64,000 nucleotides of DNA, from the NCBI GenBank assembly GCA_021776525.1, contig JAJFFT010000005.1:1-64000 (forward strand), read 5' to 3'. This DNA is from Robiginitomaculum sp. GTDB lineage: Bacteria; Pseudomonadota; Alphaproteobacteria; Caulobacterales; Maricaulaceae. A program made the position numbers and the translations under genes. The notes below the pieces were generated by a model. That model was not told where the DNA came from. It saw nothing but the letters and a program-made list of their open reading frames with translations, and ran no database searches. Numbering within the stretch: position 1 is the stretch's first letter; every line of letters begins with the position of its first letter. Shown here one piece after another: positions 8,582 through 17,318 of the stretch.

Positions 8582-9763
8582 TCAGAGTGCCGCATGTAAG
8601 GCGCTTTGATTGCGTCTTATTGCATCACGATAATTATCGACCAGACCTCCTAAAATCGCATCCCAATCGAATGTATGTGCTGCGTTCACGGCCGCTTGGC
8701 CGAACGCAGCACGTCGTTCGGGGGATTGAATAAGCGCGCCCAGATGTTGGGTGAAGGCGTCATGGTCTCCAAAGGAGGCCATGAAACCGGTTTTGCCATG
8801 CAAGACCAGCGATCGGCTGCCTGTGGCTTCGGCACAAACACACGGCACGCCGCTGGCCATGGCCTCCAGCGTAACATTGCCGAACGTTTCAGAAATGCTG
8901 GGATTAAAGAAGATATCAGCCGAGGCATAGGCACGGGCCAGCGGCTCGTCAGATAAATGCCCGGTAAAGTGGGCCTTGGGCAGGCGTTTTTGCATGCGCG
9001 CCCGTTCCGGCCCTTCACCAACAATCAGGACTTTGTGGTCCAACCCCTGTTGTTCCAGCGCGCGGATAACTTCAACAAAGAAGTCCAGGCCCTTTTCCAG
9101 CACAACGCGACCCGTGAACGAGATCACCACATCATCATCGGCAAAGCCGATGCTGCGCCGCCATTCCAGATCACGCCGATCGGAGTTAAAGCGATTGCAA
9201 TCGACGCCGCGGCTCCAAATGCGCAGGTCTGATTTGATGTTTTCTTTTTGCAATTCCTCGATCATGGATTCAGAAGGCGCGTAAACCTGATCACACAGAC
9301 TGTAAAAATGGTGCAGGTATTTGTTCAGGGGCTTTTCCAAAAGCCCGATACCGTAATACCGCCCATAGGTGTCAAAACGCGTATGGAACGAGGCCACAAC
9401 AGGGATGTTCCAGCGTTTGGCCAACCGAATGGCCGACGAGCCGAGCGGGTCGGGGGACGCGACGTGAAAAATTGTTGGCGCAAAGGCTTTTAATTTGGCG
9501 CGCACGCCCGGCGTAATGCCCAGCCCCAGCCGATATTCAGACCGCATGGGAATGGGGACCGAGATCGCGGAAACCAGCGTTCCATTGTGTTCAAACGCAG
9601 CTTCTTTGGCGGTGGGTGCGACCACCATCACGGCAATGTTCTGGCGTTCCAGAAACGCCACAAGACGATTCAGGGCGCGCGCTGGCCCATCCATGGTATA
9701 ATTATAATTGCCGGCAAAGATGGCAATCCGTGGTTTTGTGGTCATGGAGTCATCTCGGCTCAT
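8582..9763 (-). CDS. GT4-family glycosyltransferase
   Basis: A 393-residue retaining glycosyltransferase with two Rossmann domains. The N-terminal domain contains AIFAGNYNYTMDGPAR and a HTRFDTYG stretch near residue 132. The C-terminal nucleotide-sugar domain has GRVVLEKG near 219, GEGPERARM, and the family EX7E pattern in SETFGNVTLEAM. It resembles MgtA/SqdX-type alpha-mannosyl or sulfoquinovosyl transferases that act on lipids at the inner membrane; the donor and acceptor cannot be fixed. Possible starts are TTG 9769, ATG 9763 and ATG 9745. GGGA at a fair distance favours 9763. It stands alone and converges on the small membrane protein gene. Confidence 0.85.
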   Translation of the reverse strand: MSRDDSMTTKPRIAIFAGNYNYTMDGPARALNRLVAFLERQNIAVMVVAPTAKEAAFEHNGTLVSAISVPIPMRSEYRLGLGITPGVRAKLKAFAPTIFHVASPDPLGSSAIRLAKRWNIPVVASFHTRFDTYGRYYGIGLLEKPLNKYLHHFYSLCDQVYAPSESMIEELQKENIKSDLRIWSRGVDCNRFNSDRRDLEWRRSIGFADDDVVISFTGRVVLEKGLDFFVEVIRALEQQGLDHKVLIVGEGPERARMQKRLPKAHFTGHLSDEPLARAYASADIFFNPSISETFGNVTLEAMASGVPCVCAEATGSRSLVLHGKTGFMASFGDHDAFTQHLGALIQSPERRAAFGQAAVNAAHTFDWDAILGGLVDNYRDAIRRNQSALHAAL

Positions 9764-9932
9764 ACGCAATGTTCCCAGCCTGATTTACAGAGAATTGTGG
9801 CAACAATAGTGCCGTTTCTATGGTTTGCGGAATATAAGTATTGTTGCCGGTTTATGCCAGAATATTGCTGCACTTGCTTTGCATGTGGGTTCTGGGCTTG
9901 AACCGGGCGGTATTCTTTTCCATATGGTGTGT

Positions 9933-10295
9933 ATGACCCAATCCAGACCCAAGCCTCAAATCGTTTCGCTCACAGATGCCGCCGCAACGCGCGTCAAAGA
10001 GATTATGAAAGAGCGCGGCAAAGGCTATTTGCGTGTCGGCGTTGCCAATGGCGGCTGTGCCGGCATGGAATATACGATGGATTATGCGGATGCCCCGGCA
10101 AGGCTGGATGAAGTGGTCAGCGACAAGGACGTCACCATACTGGTTGACGCCTCGGCGGTTCTGTTTTTGCTGGGTGCAAAGATTGATTACGAAACCACGG
10201 TATTGCATTCCAAATTTGTGTTTAACAATCCCAATGAAACTGATGCTTGTGGGTGCGGGATCAGCGTCACGATCGAGCCTGCGCAGGCCGTCTGA
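9933..10295 (+). CDS. A-type iron-sulfur cluster carrier (HesB/IscA/SufA family)
   Basis: A 120-residue A-type carrier that holds and transfers Fe-S clusters to apoproteins. The three conserved ligand cysteines are visible: one in NGGCAGMEY near residue 46, two in the C-terminal DACGCG. Length and motif order fit SufA/ErpA. No suf genes are adjacent, so SufA versus ErpA cannot be decided. The start at ATG 9933 (MTQSRPKP) gives the normal family length; ATG 9924 and farther upstream starts would add an unusual N-terminus. It converges on zapE with only seven bases between stops. Confidence 0.88.
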   Translation: MTQSRPKPQIVSLTDAAATRVKEIMKERGKGYLRVGVANGGCAGMEYTMDYADAPARLDEVVSDKDVTILVDASAVLFLLGAKIDYETTVLHSKFVFNNPNETDACGCGISVTIEPAQAV

Positions 10296-10302
10296 TTTTC
10301 AC

Positions 10303-11445
10303 CTAAACCGCCAACGCACTGCTGCCATGACCGGCAGCCAGATAGCCACTGCTTTGCATTTCATTCAGCCGGGATGCGGTGCGTTCAAACTCAAACCCGC
10401 CCGTGCCGGCCTGATATAGCGTCTCAGGTTTTGTCGCGGCGCTGATGATCAGTTTGACCTGCGCCTCGTATAAGGCGTCAATCAAAGCCACAAAACGCTT
10501 GGCGGCGCTTTGCTGGACATCATCCAATATCGGTACATTATCCAGAACGATGGTATGAAATTGCCGCGCCAGTTCCAGATAATCTGCGGCACCGCGGGCT
10601 TCGGTGCAGACCTCATCAAAAGACAGACGCGCCACGCCCCCAGCGGTCTTTTGCACATCCCAATGACGTCCTGCCAGACTGATCCGCCGGGCGTGGTGGG
10701 TTAAGCCGGCGGTTAACTGGGTAAAGCGTTCGTCCATATGGGTGCGGGTCTGGGCATTCAGTGGCGAGAAATAGGTTCTGTCCTCGCGCAATTTCCCCAA
10801 TCGAAAATCACGCGCCGATTCCAGTGCGTGAACGGCAAGGCGGGATTTTATCTGTTCGATAAACGGCACAAACCGCTGGCGGTTCAGACCATCTTTATAC
10901 AGATCATCTGGTGGGCGATTGGATGTGGTGACGACCACCACGCCGTGCGCAAATAATTGCTCAAATAACCGCCCCAACAACATCGCATCGGCAATATCGC
11001 CTACCTGCATTTCATCGAAACACAAAAGCCACGCATCGCGCGCGATGGCTTTGGCTATGGGGGCGATGGGGTCATCGCCGGCACCGCGCACATAATCAGG
11101 GTGCTGGCGTCTGGCGCGCTCGTTCAACGCCCGCCAATCGGCCAGTGCGGCATGGGTTTCGAGCATGAATTCGTGAAAATGCACGCGGCGTTTTTTGGTA
11201 AAGGGCACGGTGTCGAAAAACATGTCCATCAACATGGATTTGCCGCGCCCCACACCGCCATACAAATATACGCCTTCGGGTTCGGGCGCAGGGCGGCCAA
11301 ACAGGGCATGGCGTTTTTTGGGTTGCCAGTTTCGCAAACGGCCTTGCAGGACACTGAGCATTTGCGCGGCGCGTTCCTGCGCCGGATCGGGTTCCAAAAC
11401 CCCTTCGGCAACCAGTGCCCGCCATCTTGATATTGGTGTGTCCAT
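10303..11445 (-). CDS. zapE: ZapE/AFG1-family ATPase
   Basis: A 380-residue AAA-type ATPase of the AFG1/ZapE family, which in E. coli acts at the division ring and in mitochondria helps turn over respiratory complex subunits. Walker A is GGVGRGKS near residue 68, Walker B is LLCFDEM near 145, and the family TSNRPPDDLYKDGLNRQRF segment near 183 is intact. No signal sequence is present, so it is cytoplasmic. The ORF could begin at a GTG five codons earlier (11460); I prefer ATG 11445, though neither has a clear ribosome site. Confidence 0.9.
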   Translation of the reverse strand: MDTPISRWRALVAEGVLEPDPAQERAAQMLSVLQGRLRNWQPKKRHALFGRPAPEPEGVYLYGGVGRGKSMLMDMFFDTVPFTKKRRVHFHEFMLETHAALADWRALNERARRQHPDYVRGAGDDPIAPIAKAIARDAWLLCFDEMQVGDIADAMLLGRLFEQLFAHGVVVVTTSNRPPDDLYKDGLNRQRFVPFIEQIKSRLAVHALESARDFRLGKLREDRTYFSPLNAQTRTHMDERFTQLTAGLTHHARRISLAGRHWDVQKTAGGVARLSFDEVCTEARGAADYLELARQFHTIVLDNVPILDDVQQSAAKRFVALIDALYEAQVKLIISAATKPETLYQAGTGGFEFERTASRLNEMQSSGYLAAGHGSSALAV

Positions 11446-11495
11446 GAGAAAAGTATGCACGCAAATGGTGAAAAAGCGATTGCCGAGCTTGGTCG

Positions 11496-12152
11496 CTAGC
11501 GCAACGGCACGCCCAGTTCGCGGCGGATTAGGCGTTTGCCGCGTGGGTCATTGCCCAGAAAAAAGCGCCACTCGCCGGCTTTGTTTTTCCAGAACAGGGC
11601 TGGCACTTCCATATTCCAGCCATTACGCGCCATGATCTGGCCCAGTCGGTCGCGCACAATGCGCCCCCATTCCAGACAGGCACCGCGTTGTTGGTTGGTT
11701 TCGGGTGCTGGCGGCACGCCGTAATTAAAATAATAGGCCCCTTCGACGTCGGACATCCAACGTTCATAAATCGGCCACTCGCGGGTGCAGGCCAGATCGG
11801 CAATCACCGCCCGTTCGGGGGCCGATGACAGATTGCGCCGGGCATAAAGGATCACCCGCGTATCCACGCCGGCGGCATGCAGGTCGTCAAACTCGGAAAG
11901 CTCGTAGGCGATGCAATCGGGGCACGAGCGATACCCCACCTTATAGAGCACGGCGCCATCAAGGCCGGGCGAGACCCATGGGCCGTGTTCCAGTGTGTCG
12001 CTCAGCTGGTCCGCATCAATGCGCAAGGTCTGGGGTGTTTTGGGTAATAGCACCCCTGGCACCGGGGCGCGTTGGTATTTGGCCACATAGACCAAACCCA
12101 GCAAAAAGAGGGAAAATACGAAAACCAGTATCAGAGTTGGTGTGCGCAACAT
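11496..12152 (-). CDS. Membrane-anchored thioredoxin-fold protein with CPDC motif
   Basis: A 218-residue protein with an N-terminal transmembrane helix (about 6-25) and a periplasmic domain containing [13 protein letters not shown] near residue 76. A CxxC followed by helix is the redox site of thioredoxin/Dsb proteins, so a thiol-disulfide role in the envelope is likely. Two more Cys occur further on. It is not a standard DsbA, DsbE or DsbD. The start at ATG 12152 has AAGGAT upstream; 12191 would add a charged extension. It is divergent from hppA. Confidence 0.68.
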   Translation of the reverse strand: MLRTPTLILVFVFSLFLLGLVYVAKYQRAPVPGVLLPKTPQTLRIDADQLSDTLEHGPWVSPGLDGAVLYKVGYRSCPDCIAYELSEFDDLHAAGVDTRVILYARRNLSSAPERAVIADLACTREWPIYERWMSDVEGAYYFNYGVPPAPETNQQRGACLEWGRIVRDRLGQIMARNGWNMEVPALFWKNKAGEWRFFLGNDPRGKRLIRRELGVPLR

Positions 12153-12362
12153 TCGTCTATCCTTTTGGCGTTTATCCCTCATTACATGCAAATTGTTGTC
12201 TGGCTAGGCCCTGTGTCCACCGGTTCTGGCCAAAAGTGCCGGATTTCGCACGGTAGGTGCTTGCACACAAAAAGCTTTAACGCTATGTCCGCGCTAGAAG
12301 TAGGGAAGTGCATTTGCATTTGGGGCCCTGCGGTTGTCAAACGACAAGATGGGATATTCATT

Positions 12363-14471
12363 ATGAGTATGGAACTAATGCTGGTCATTGCTGCCGGCTT
12401 TCTTGCGCTTATTTACAGCGCGGTACAAACACAGGTGCTTCTTAAAGCCAGTGCTGGCTCGGAAAAAATGCAGGAAATTGCCAAGGCTATTCAGGAAGGC
12501 GCCAATGCCTATCTGAAACGCCAATACACCACCATTGGTATGGTTGGTGTGGCTATTCTGGTCATCATTTTCTTCCTTTTGGGTTGGGAAGTGGCCTTGG
12601 GCTTTACCATCGGCGCAGTGCTTTCCGGTGCCGCCGGTTTTATCGGCATGCTGGTTTCTGTGCGTGCCAATGTTCGGACCGCCGAAGCGGCCCGTAACAG
12701 TTTGTCCAAAGGCCTGGACGTGGCATTTCGTGCCGGTGCCATTACGGGCATGCTGGTTGCCGGCTTTGCACTGATCGGTGTTGCCGGATATTACGCCATG
12801 CTGATTGGCCCTATGGGCTTTACCATTACCGACCGTACCGTTGTTGATGCGCTGGTGGCGCTTGGCTTTGGTGCTTCTTTGATTTCCATTTTTGCCCGTC
12901 TTGGCGGCGGCATCTTTACCAAAGGTGCAGACGTTGGCGGCGATATGGTTGGCAAGGTTGAAGCCGGTATTCCCGAAGATGATCCACGTAACCCGGCCAC
13001 CATCGCCGATAACGTTGGCGATAATGTCGGCGATTGCGCGGGCATGGCTGCTGACCTTTTTGAAACCTATGCGGTGACCATTGTGGCCACCATGGTTCTG
13101 GCTTCGATCTATTTTACCGGCTCTGCCGAAATGATGTTGTTGCCGCTGGCCATTGGCGGGGTCTGTATCGTGACCTCAATCATCGGCACCTTCTTTGTCA
13201 AACTTGGCAAATCAGGCAATGTCATGGGCGCGCTCTATAAAGGCATTATTGCTGCTGGCCTGTTGTCTGTTGGCGCGATCTATCTGGTTATCCAGAACGT
13301 TCTGCCCAATGGCTTTGGTGCCATTGAAGGCGCATCAATGACCGGTATGGACCTTTATAAGGCCGGTCTTGTTGGTCTGGTTGTGACCGCATTGATCATC
13401 TGGGTGACCGAATATTACACCGGCACCAACTATCGCCCGGTCCGTTCGATCGCCAAGGCATCAGAATCCGGTCACGGCACCAATGTCATTCAGGGTCTGG
13501 CTGTCTCGCTGGAATCAACGGCACTGCCTGCACTGATCATCATTGTTGGTATTATCGTCACCTATAATCTGGCTGGCCTGTTTGGCATTGCCATTTCCGT
13601 GACCACCATGCTGGCTCTGGCTGGTTTGATTGTGGCGCTCGACGCTTTTGGTCCGGTCACCGATAATGCCGGTGGCATTGCCGAAATGGCTGAACTGGAC
13701 GCTTCGGTTCGCGATACAACAGATACGCTGGACGCTGTGGGTAACACCACCAAAGCCGTCACCAAGGGCTATGCCATTGGGTCTGCTGGTCTGGGTGCTC
13801 TGGTGCTGTTTGCGGCCTACACCGAAGATCTGGCACATTTCTCGGCTGATGCAGACAAGTTCCCGTTCTTTGCGGGCGTTCATGTCGACTTCTCGCTGAC
13901 CAATCCATACGTGATTGTTGGCCTGCTCTTTGGTGGCCTGTTGCCTTACCTGTTTGGTGGCATGTCGATGATGGCTGTGGGCCGTGCGGCCACCGCCGTG
14001 GTTGCCGAAGTGCGCCGCCAGTTTCGCGAAATTCCGGGTATTATGGAATATAAAGCCAAGCCTGATTATGGCCGCGCTGTGGATCTTTTGACCAAAGCCG
14101 CCATCAAGGAAATGGTTGTTCCGTCCATGTTGCCTGTGCTGTCCCCGGTTGTGCTGTTCTTTGCGATCAGCATGTTTGCAGACAAATCAGCGGCGTTTAG
14201 CGCGCTGGGTGCAATGTTGCTGGGTGTGATCGTCAATGGTCTGTTCGTAGCCGTTTCCATGACCGTTGGCGGCGGTGCCTGGGACAATGCCAAAAAGTAC
14301 ATCGAAGACGGTGCACATGGCGGCAAAGGCTCCGAAGCTCATAAAGCTTCCGTGACCGGCGATACAGTTGGCGATCCTTACAAGGATACTGCCGGCCCGG
14401 CTGTGAACCCTATGATCAAAATCACCAACATTGTGGCTTTGCTGCTGTTGGCGGTTCTGGCGCATATGTGA
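12363..14471 (+). CDS. hppA: K+-independent membrane-bound proton pyrophosphatase
   Basis: A 702-residue, roughly 16-helix integral membrane pyrophosphatase that couples PPi hydrolysis to proton pumping. The family substrate site is seen in [20 protein letters not shown], near residue 188, and [19 protein letters not shown], near residue 217. [18 protein letters not shown] carries the Lys that marks the K+-independent subclass; the K+-dependent class has Ala there. The frame is open far upstream to 12072, but MSMELMLVI at 12363 starts at the first membrane helix and matches family length. A terminator follows at 14600. Confidence 0.95.
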   Translation: MSMELMLVIAAGFLALIYSAVQTQVLLKASAGSEKMQEIAKAIQEGANAYLKRQYTTIGMVGVAILVIIFFLLGWEVALGFTIGAVLSGAAGFIGMLVSVRANVRTAEAARNSLSKGLDVAFRAGAITGMLVAGFALIGVAGYYAMLIGPMGFTITDRTVVDALVALGFGASLISIFARLGGGIFTKGADVGGDMVGKVEAGIPEDDPRNPATIADNVGDNVGDCAGMAADLFETYAVTIVATMVLASIYFTGSAEMMLLPLAIGGVCIVTSIIGTFFVKLGKSGNVMGALYKGIIAAGLLSVGAIYLVIQNVLPNGFGAIEGASMTGMDLYKAGLVGLVVTALIIWVTEYYTGTNYRPVRSIAKASESGHGTNVIQGLAVSLESTALPALIIIVGIIVTYNLAGLFGIAISVTTMLALAGLIVALDAFGPVTDNAGGIAEMAELDASVRDTTDTLDAVGNTTKAVTKGYAIGSAGLGALVLFAAYTEDLAHFSADADKFPFFAGVHVDFSLTNPYVIVGLLFGGLLPYLFGGMSMMAVGRAATAVVAEVRRQFREIPGIMEYKAKPDYGRAVDLLTKAAIKEMVVPSMLPVLSPVVLFFAISMFADKSAAFSALGAMLLGVIVNGLFVAVSMTVGGGAWDNAKKYIEDGAHGGKGSEAHKASVTGDTVGDPYKDTAGPAVNPMIKITNIVALLLLAVLAHM

Positions 14472-14496
14472 TGGGATGAAGATTGTCTCTGCGCTG

Positions 14497-14570
14497 TCAT
14501 AGCCGGGCGTGTCCCGGCTATCCAGTTCTTTTCGTGTTGATCTGGATTACCCGAATAAATCGGGTCATGA
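14497..14570. repeat. REP-like nested palindromic element
   Basis: Two hairpins: ATAGCCGGG/CCCGGCTAT at 14499-14521, and ACCCGA/TCGGGT near 14549-14566. They are enclosed in a larger inverted symmetry (GTCAT...ATCCAG opposite CTGGAT...ATGAC). This layout resembles the common extragenic palindromes of alphaproteobacteria. It sits after hppA. Confidence 0.65.
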
Positions 14571-14599
14571 CAATTGAAGAGCTATTACGCAAAACTATT

Positions 14600-14629
14600 A
14601 AAACCCCGGTCCGATGGATCGGGGTTTTT
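14600..14629 (+). terminator. Rho-independent terminator after hppA
   Basis: A 13-base stem (AAAACCCCGGTCC, 14600-14612, with one G-T pair) closes over a GAT loop and ends in five T. It is a well-formed terminator for hppA. Confidence 0.85.
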
Positions 14630-14662
14630 AATGTAAAAATGAACAATAAAAATTGTAACTGC

Positions 14663-15403
14663 TCATAAATTATTCCTTAGCCAATACATTACAATAGCAA
14701 AAATAGTAGCACCAATAATGAAAATTCTAACTAATTTAGCATCTTTAGCTTTCCGTAAGTTCTTCTGAGCTTCGGCAGCTAACCGATTCTTTTCTTCCTG
14801 TTCAACTTTTACCAATGCAGCTTTCTTGCTTTTTTCAATTTGTTCAAGTCGTTCGGTTTCAAGAAGTTCAGATTTTTGAATTTCTTTATCTTTTACGATA
14901 AGGATTTCAAAAATTGCTTCCACTAAATTGTCGTTTATGTTTGTAAATTTCATATTTCGTAAATTACGAATTTCTTCGCACAATGTTTCGTTGTTATAAA
15001 CAACTTCAGAGTGATTTTTCTCTAGGCAATCGAAGGCACGGTAATCTAAATATGCATTTCTATAAGCGGTAGTATAATTACCTTCATTTCTGTAATCAGT
15101 ATGTTCAAAAATTATTTTGTGAAAAACAAAGCACAAGGTATTAGTATTTTTTATGGTTGCAAAAATTGCGTATGTTTTTTCTTCTCTAAATCTCGGGTAA
15201 CTTGGGCCATCGTGGTTGATAATAATAGATGATTCCATTTTTGTATTAATATTTGCGGTAGAAAATTTAACATCCAATTTGGTTGGTTGTGCCTCTAATA
15301 CGTCACGCAATTGGTCAATAACTTTCTTTTGACTAGGATCAGCAGAAGTCCCAATTGCTTCTTCTGTTTGTTGTTTAGTCTCAATTTTCTTTTCGATATC
15401 CAT
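14663..15403 (-). CDS. AT-rich orphan protein, coiled coil plus C-terminal membrane helix
   Basis: A 246-residue protein I do not recognise. The N-terminal 30 residues are polar. A mixed alpha/beta region spans about 40-175, with YAIFATIKNTNTLCFVFHKI near 78. Then a long Lys/Glu-rich helix likely to be a coiled coil runs over about 175-220. One transmembrane helix at 225-240 ends the protein, a tail-anchor topology that leaves the bulk in the cytoplasm. Its base composition is strikingly AT-rich compared with hppA and bamE on either side. It stands before the higBA pair and is probably acquired DNA. AGGG precedes the ATG. Confidence 0.6.
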   Translation of the reverse strand: MDIEKKIETKQQTEEAIGTSADPSQKKVIDQLRDVLEAQPTKLDVKFSTANINTKMESSIIINHDGPSYPRFREEKTYAIFATIKNTNTLCFVFHKIIFEHTDYRNEGNYTTAYRNAYLDYRAFDCLEKNHSEVVYNNETLCEEIRNLRNMKFTNINDNLVEAIFEILIVKDKEIQKSELLETERLEQIEKSKKAALVKVEQEEKNRLAAEAQKNLRKAKDAKLVRIFIIGATIFAIVMYWLRNNL

Positions 15404-15455
15404 GTGATATTAGCCCTATATTCAAGTTTGCAAATACAAAAAAAGAAGACGGTTT

Positions 15456-15743
15456 TTAAGCCGCCGCGAACCTTTGAACCTTGATCTTTTCCTTGCTCTG
15501 CCCGGCTTGCCACAAATCATATTGCATTTGTTGTTGCAGCCAGCTTTCGGGGCTGCCACCAAAACCTTGAGAAAGGCGGATGGCCATTTGCGGGGAGATG
15601 CCAAGGCGACCATTGAGCAACATAGAGAGGGTATTGCGCGACACGCCAAGACCCTGTGCGGCTCTGGTCACGGTGAGGTCCAGTGGCTCAAGGCATTGCC
15701 GCCGAATAATTTCGCCGGGGTGGGGTGGGTTGTGCATTAGCAT
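15456..15743 (-). CDS. higA: HigA-family antitoxin
   Basis: A 95-residue XRE-type helix-turn-helix protein with the HigA opening [18 protein letters not shown] and the recognition-helix region [13 protein letters not shown] near 35-47. It ends with the family pattern [14 protein letters not shown]. It should bind and neutralise the HigB toxin encoded just upstream, and repress their shared promoter. A 15-base gap separates it from higB, toxin first, as usual for hig loci. Either ATG 15743 or ATG 15737 could start it. Confidence 0.9.
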   Translation of the reverse strand: MLMHNPPHPGEIIRRQCLEPLDLTVTRAAQGLGVSRNTLSMLLNGRLGISPQMAIRLSQGFGGSPESWLQQQMQYDLWQAGQSKEKIKVQRFAAA

Positions 15744-15758
15744 GGTTTGATTTTCTTT

Positions 15759-16037
15759 CTAATGGTAATCCAGATAGTCAACATCGAAGACGTGACCATC
15801 TTGTATACGAAAAATAATGCGCCAATTGGCGCGTACAGTTACGGCCCAAAAGACCGCATATTCGCCCTTCAGCTTGTGCAGTCTAAACCCGGGCAGGGCC
15901 ATGTCCTCCGGAGTCGTTGATGCATTCAGGCGGGCCAGAATATCGCGTATAATCACACGATGATCGGCGTGAATACGGCTTTCATCACCACGTTCGAATA
16001 AACGTCTCAACGCTCTATTTTTAAAACTGCATATCAC
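15759..16037 (-). CDS. higB: HigB-family mRNA interferase toxin
   Basis: A 92-residue RelE/ParE-fold toxin expected to cut mRNA on the ribosome. Family landmarks: SFKNRALRRLFERGD at the start, a central LHKLKGEYAVFWAVTVRANWRIIF with the catalytic-region basic residues, and a VDYLDYH end with the terminal His. The start is GTG at 16037, giving MICSFKN, which aligns with HigB proteins. The predicted -10 lies so close that the mRNA may begin at the start codon. It is intact, so the locus is probably functional. Confidence 0.9.
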   Translation of the reverse strand: MICSFKNRALRRLFERGDESRIHADHRVIIRDILARLNASTTPEDMALPGFRLHKLKGEYAVFWAVTVRANWRIIFRIQDGHVFDVDYLDYH

Positions 16038-16042
16038 AGTTG

Positions 16043-16071
16043 TATGTAATATGTATTATTACATTTGTCAA
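16043..16071 (-). promoter_or_regulatory. higBA promoter with palindromic operator
   Basis: On the minus strand TTGACA (16066-16071) lies 17 bases before TACATA (16043-16048). Between them sits the inverted repeat ATGTAAT (16044-16050) and ATTACAT (16058-16064) with a 7-base spacer, a good HigA operator that would block the polymerase. Confidence 0.65.
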
Positions 16072-16127
16072 TATAAGATTCAAAGAAGCACTTGTCGCAT
16101 TTCAATAACGGATCATGGAAAAGGGGG

Positions 16128-16619
16128 CTATTGCCGTCTTGGGCCGCCAGCCCCGCCCGGCAGGTTCTGATTGCCGTTGATTGTGCCCTGGGGCAGGCGT
16201 CCAACACCGCCCAGCAATTGCTGCATGATCGACAGTTCGCGGCCACGGGTCGGGGTTTTGCGTCCCACCATAGAGACCACGCGGCCATCTTTGATGGTAT
16301 AGACAGAGACGTCGTTAACGACACCGTCATCGGTAAAGGCCACGGCGGTGATGGTGCGGGTGGTGGTGCGCGGACGCAAATAGCCCAGCTGCTCGCGCAG
16401 CTCGGTCATGTAATACCATTTGCTCTTTTCAAAAACGCCAGTGGTCGACGGATTGCCGAATTTTGACAATACAGTGGTTTTGGTGTCCACCCCGGTTTCG
16501 ATGTCGCCCGGTGTTTCCTTGCTGGTCACATACCCATGATTGCGTGATACGGGTGTGCAGGCACTGGCCAGTGCAAGTGCACAGGTGGCCAACAGCAATT
16601 TGGATGGTGAAATTCGCAT
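16128..16619 (-). CDS. bamE: Outer membrane assembly lipoprotein BamE
   Basis: A 163-residue SmpA/OmlA-domain lipoprotein, part of the BAM complex that inserts beta-barrels. The signal peptide ends in a lipobox LASAC (Cys near residue 21). The conserved core includes KTTVLSKFGNPSTTGVFEKS and WYYMTE. The C-terminus after the domain is a Gly/Pro/Gln tail. The start at ATG 16619 has AAGGACAT upstream; the longer frame to 16688 would bury the signal peptide. It is divergent from the bc1 chaperone gene, a common alphaproteobacterial arrangement. Confidence 0.9.
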   Translation of the reverse strand: MRISPSKLLLATCALALASACTPVSRNHGYVTSKETPGDIETGVDTKTTVLSKFGNPSTTGVFEKSKWYYMTELREQLGYLRPRTTTRTITAVAFTDDGVVNDVSVYTIKDGRVVSMVGRKTPTRGRELSIMQQLLGGVGRLPQGTINGNQNLPGGAGGPRRQ

Positions 16620-16715
16620 GGATATGTCCTTGCCACTAGAATGCCCGGTTGACCTAAACGTCATCGTGCATAAGTTCAACCCTATCACGCAATCCGGGCA
16701 AGAATGTGACTGTAT

Positions 16716-17249
16716 ATGACCCTGTTTTCACGATTATTTTCGCGCAATAAAACCAAACCCAATGGCCAGAAACTGTATGAACAGGCGCTGGCGGCTGCGC
16801 GCCGGGTGGAATTTTACCAGTCCGGCGGGGTTCCCGATACGGTGGACGGGCGCTTTGATTTGCTGGTCATTCATGTCTGGCTGTTGATCCGCCGCTGCAA
16901 TGCACTGCAGGCACAAGCCCTGGGACAGGAGGTTTTTGACGCCATGTTTGATGATATGGACAATGCCCTGCGTGAATTAGGGACCAGTGATACAGCCGTG
17001 GGCAAGCGCATTAAGGACATGGCCAAGGTCTTTTATGGGCGCGTGAAAATGTACCATGATACGCTGGAAGGCAATGATTTAACGTCATTAGAACAAGCGC
17101 TTGCGCGTAATGTGTTCGAAGCGGCCGAACATCCAGAGGTGCACAGCGCACCCCTGGCCGCTTATGTGCAAAAGGCCGAACAGGCGCTGGGCACCCAGGA
17201 CGTTGAGGCGCTGTTGCATAATGGTCCCTGTTATCCGGCATTTGCATAG
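16716..17249 (+). CDS. Ubiquinol-cytochrome c chaperone (CBP3 family)
   Basis: A 177-residue protein of the CBP3/UQCC1-like family, which assists assembly of the cytochrome bc1 complex. It shows the characteristic FDLLVIHVWLLIRRC segment near residue 47 and the later DMDNALRELGTSDTAVGKRI pattern. No signal or membrane helix, so it is cytoplasmic and works at the inner membrane face. In many alphaproteobacteria a DUF177 gene and sometimes rpmF come next, before plsX; here plsX follows directly. Confidence 0.88.
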   Translation: MTLFSRLFSRNKTKPNGQKLYEQALAAARRVEFYQSGGVPDTVDGRFDLLVIHVWLLIRRCNALQAQALGQEVFDAMFDDMDNALRELGTSDTAVGKRIKDMAKVFYGRVKMYHDTLEGNDLTSLEQALARNVFEAAEHPEVHSAPLAAYVQKAEQALGTQDVEALLHNGPCYPAFA

Positions 17250-17318
17250 TCGGCCATGTCGGTTATCGTCGCGCGCGAAAGCGGGGCGCAGACCCGGCGA
17301 TTTATGTTTGGGACGGAC

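Noticed and set aside
12072-12362. 97-residue N-terminal extension of hppA
   Set aside because: It overlaps the divergent gene, is not membrane-like, and the family begins at MSMELML.
14483-14668. 61-codon open frame after hppA
   Set aside because: It lies inside the palindromic element and the hppA terminator.
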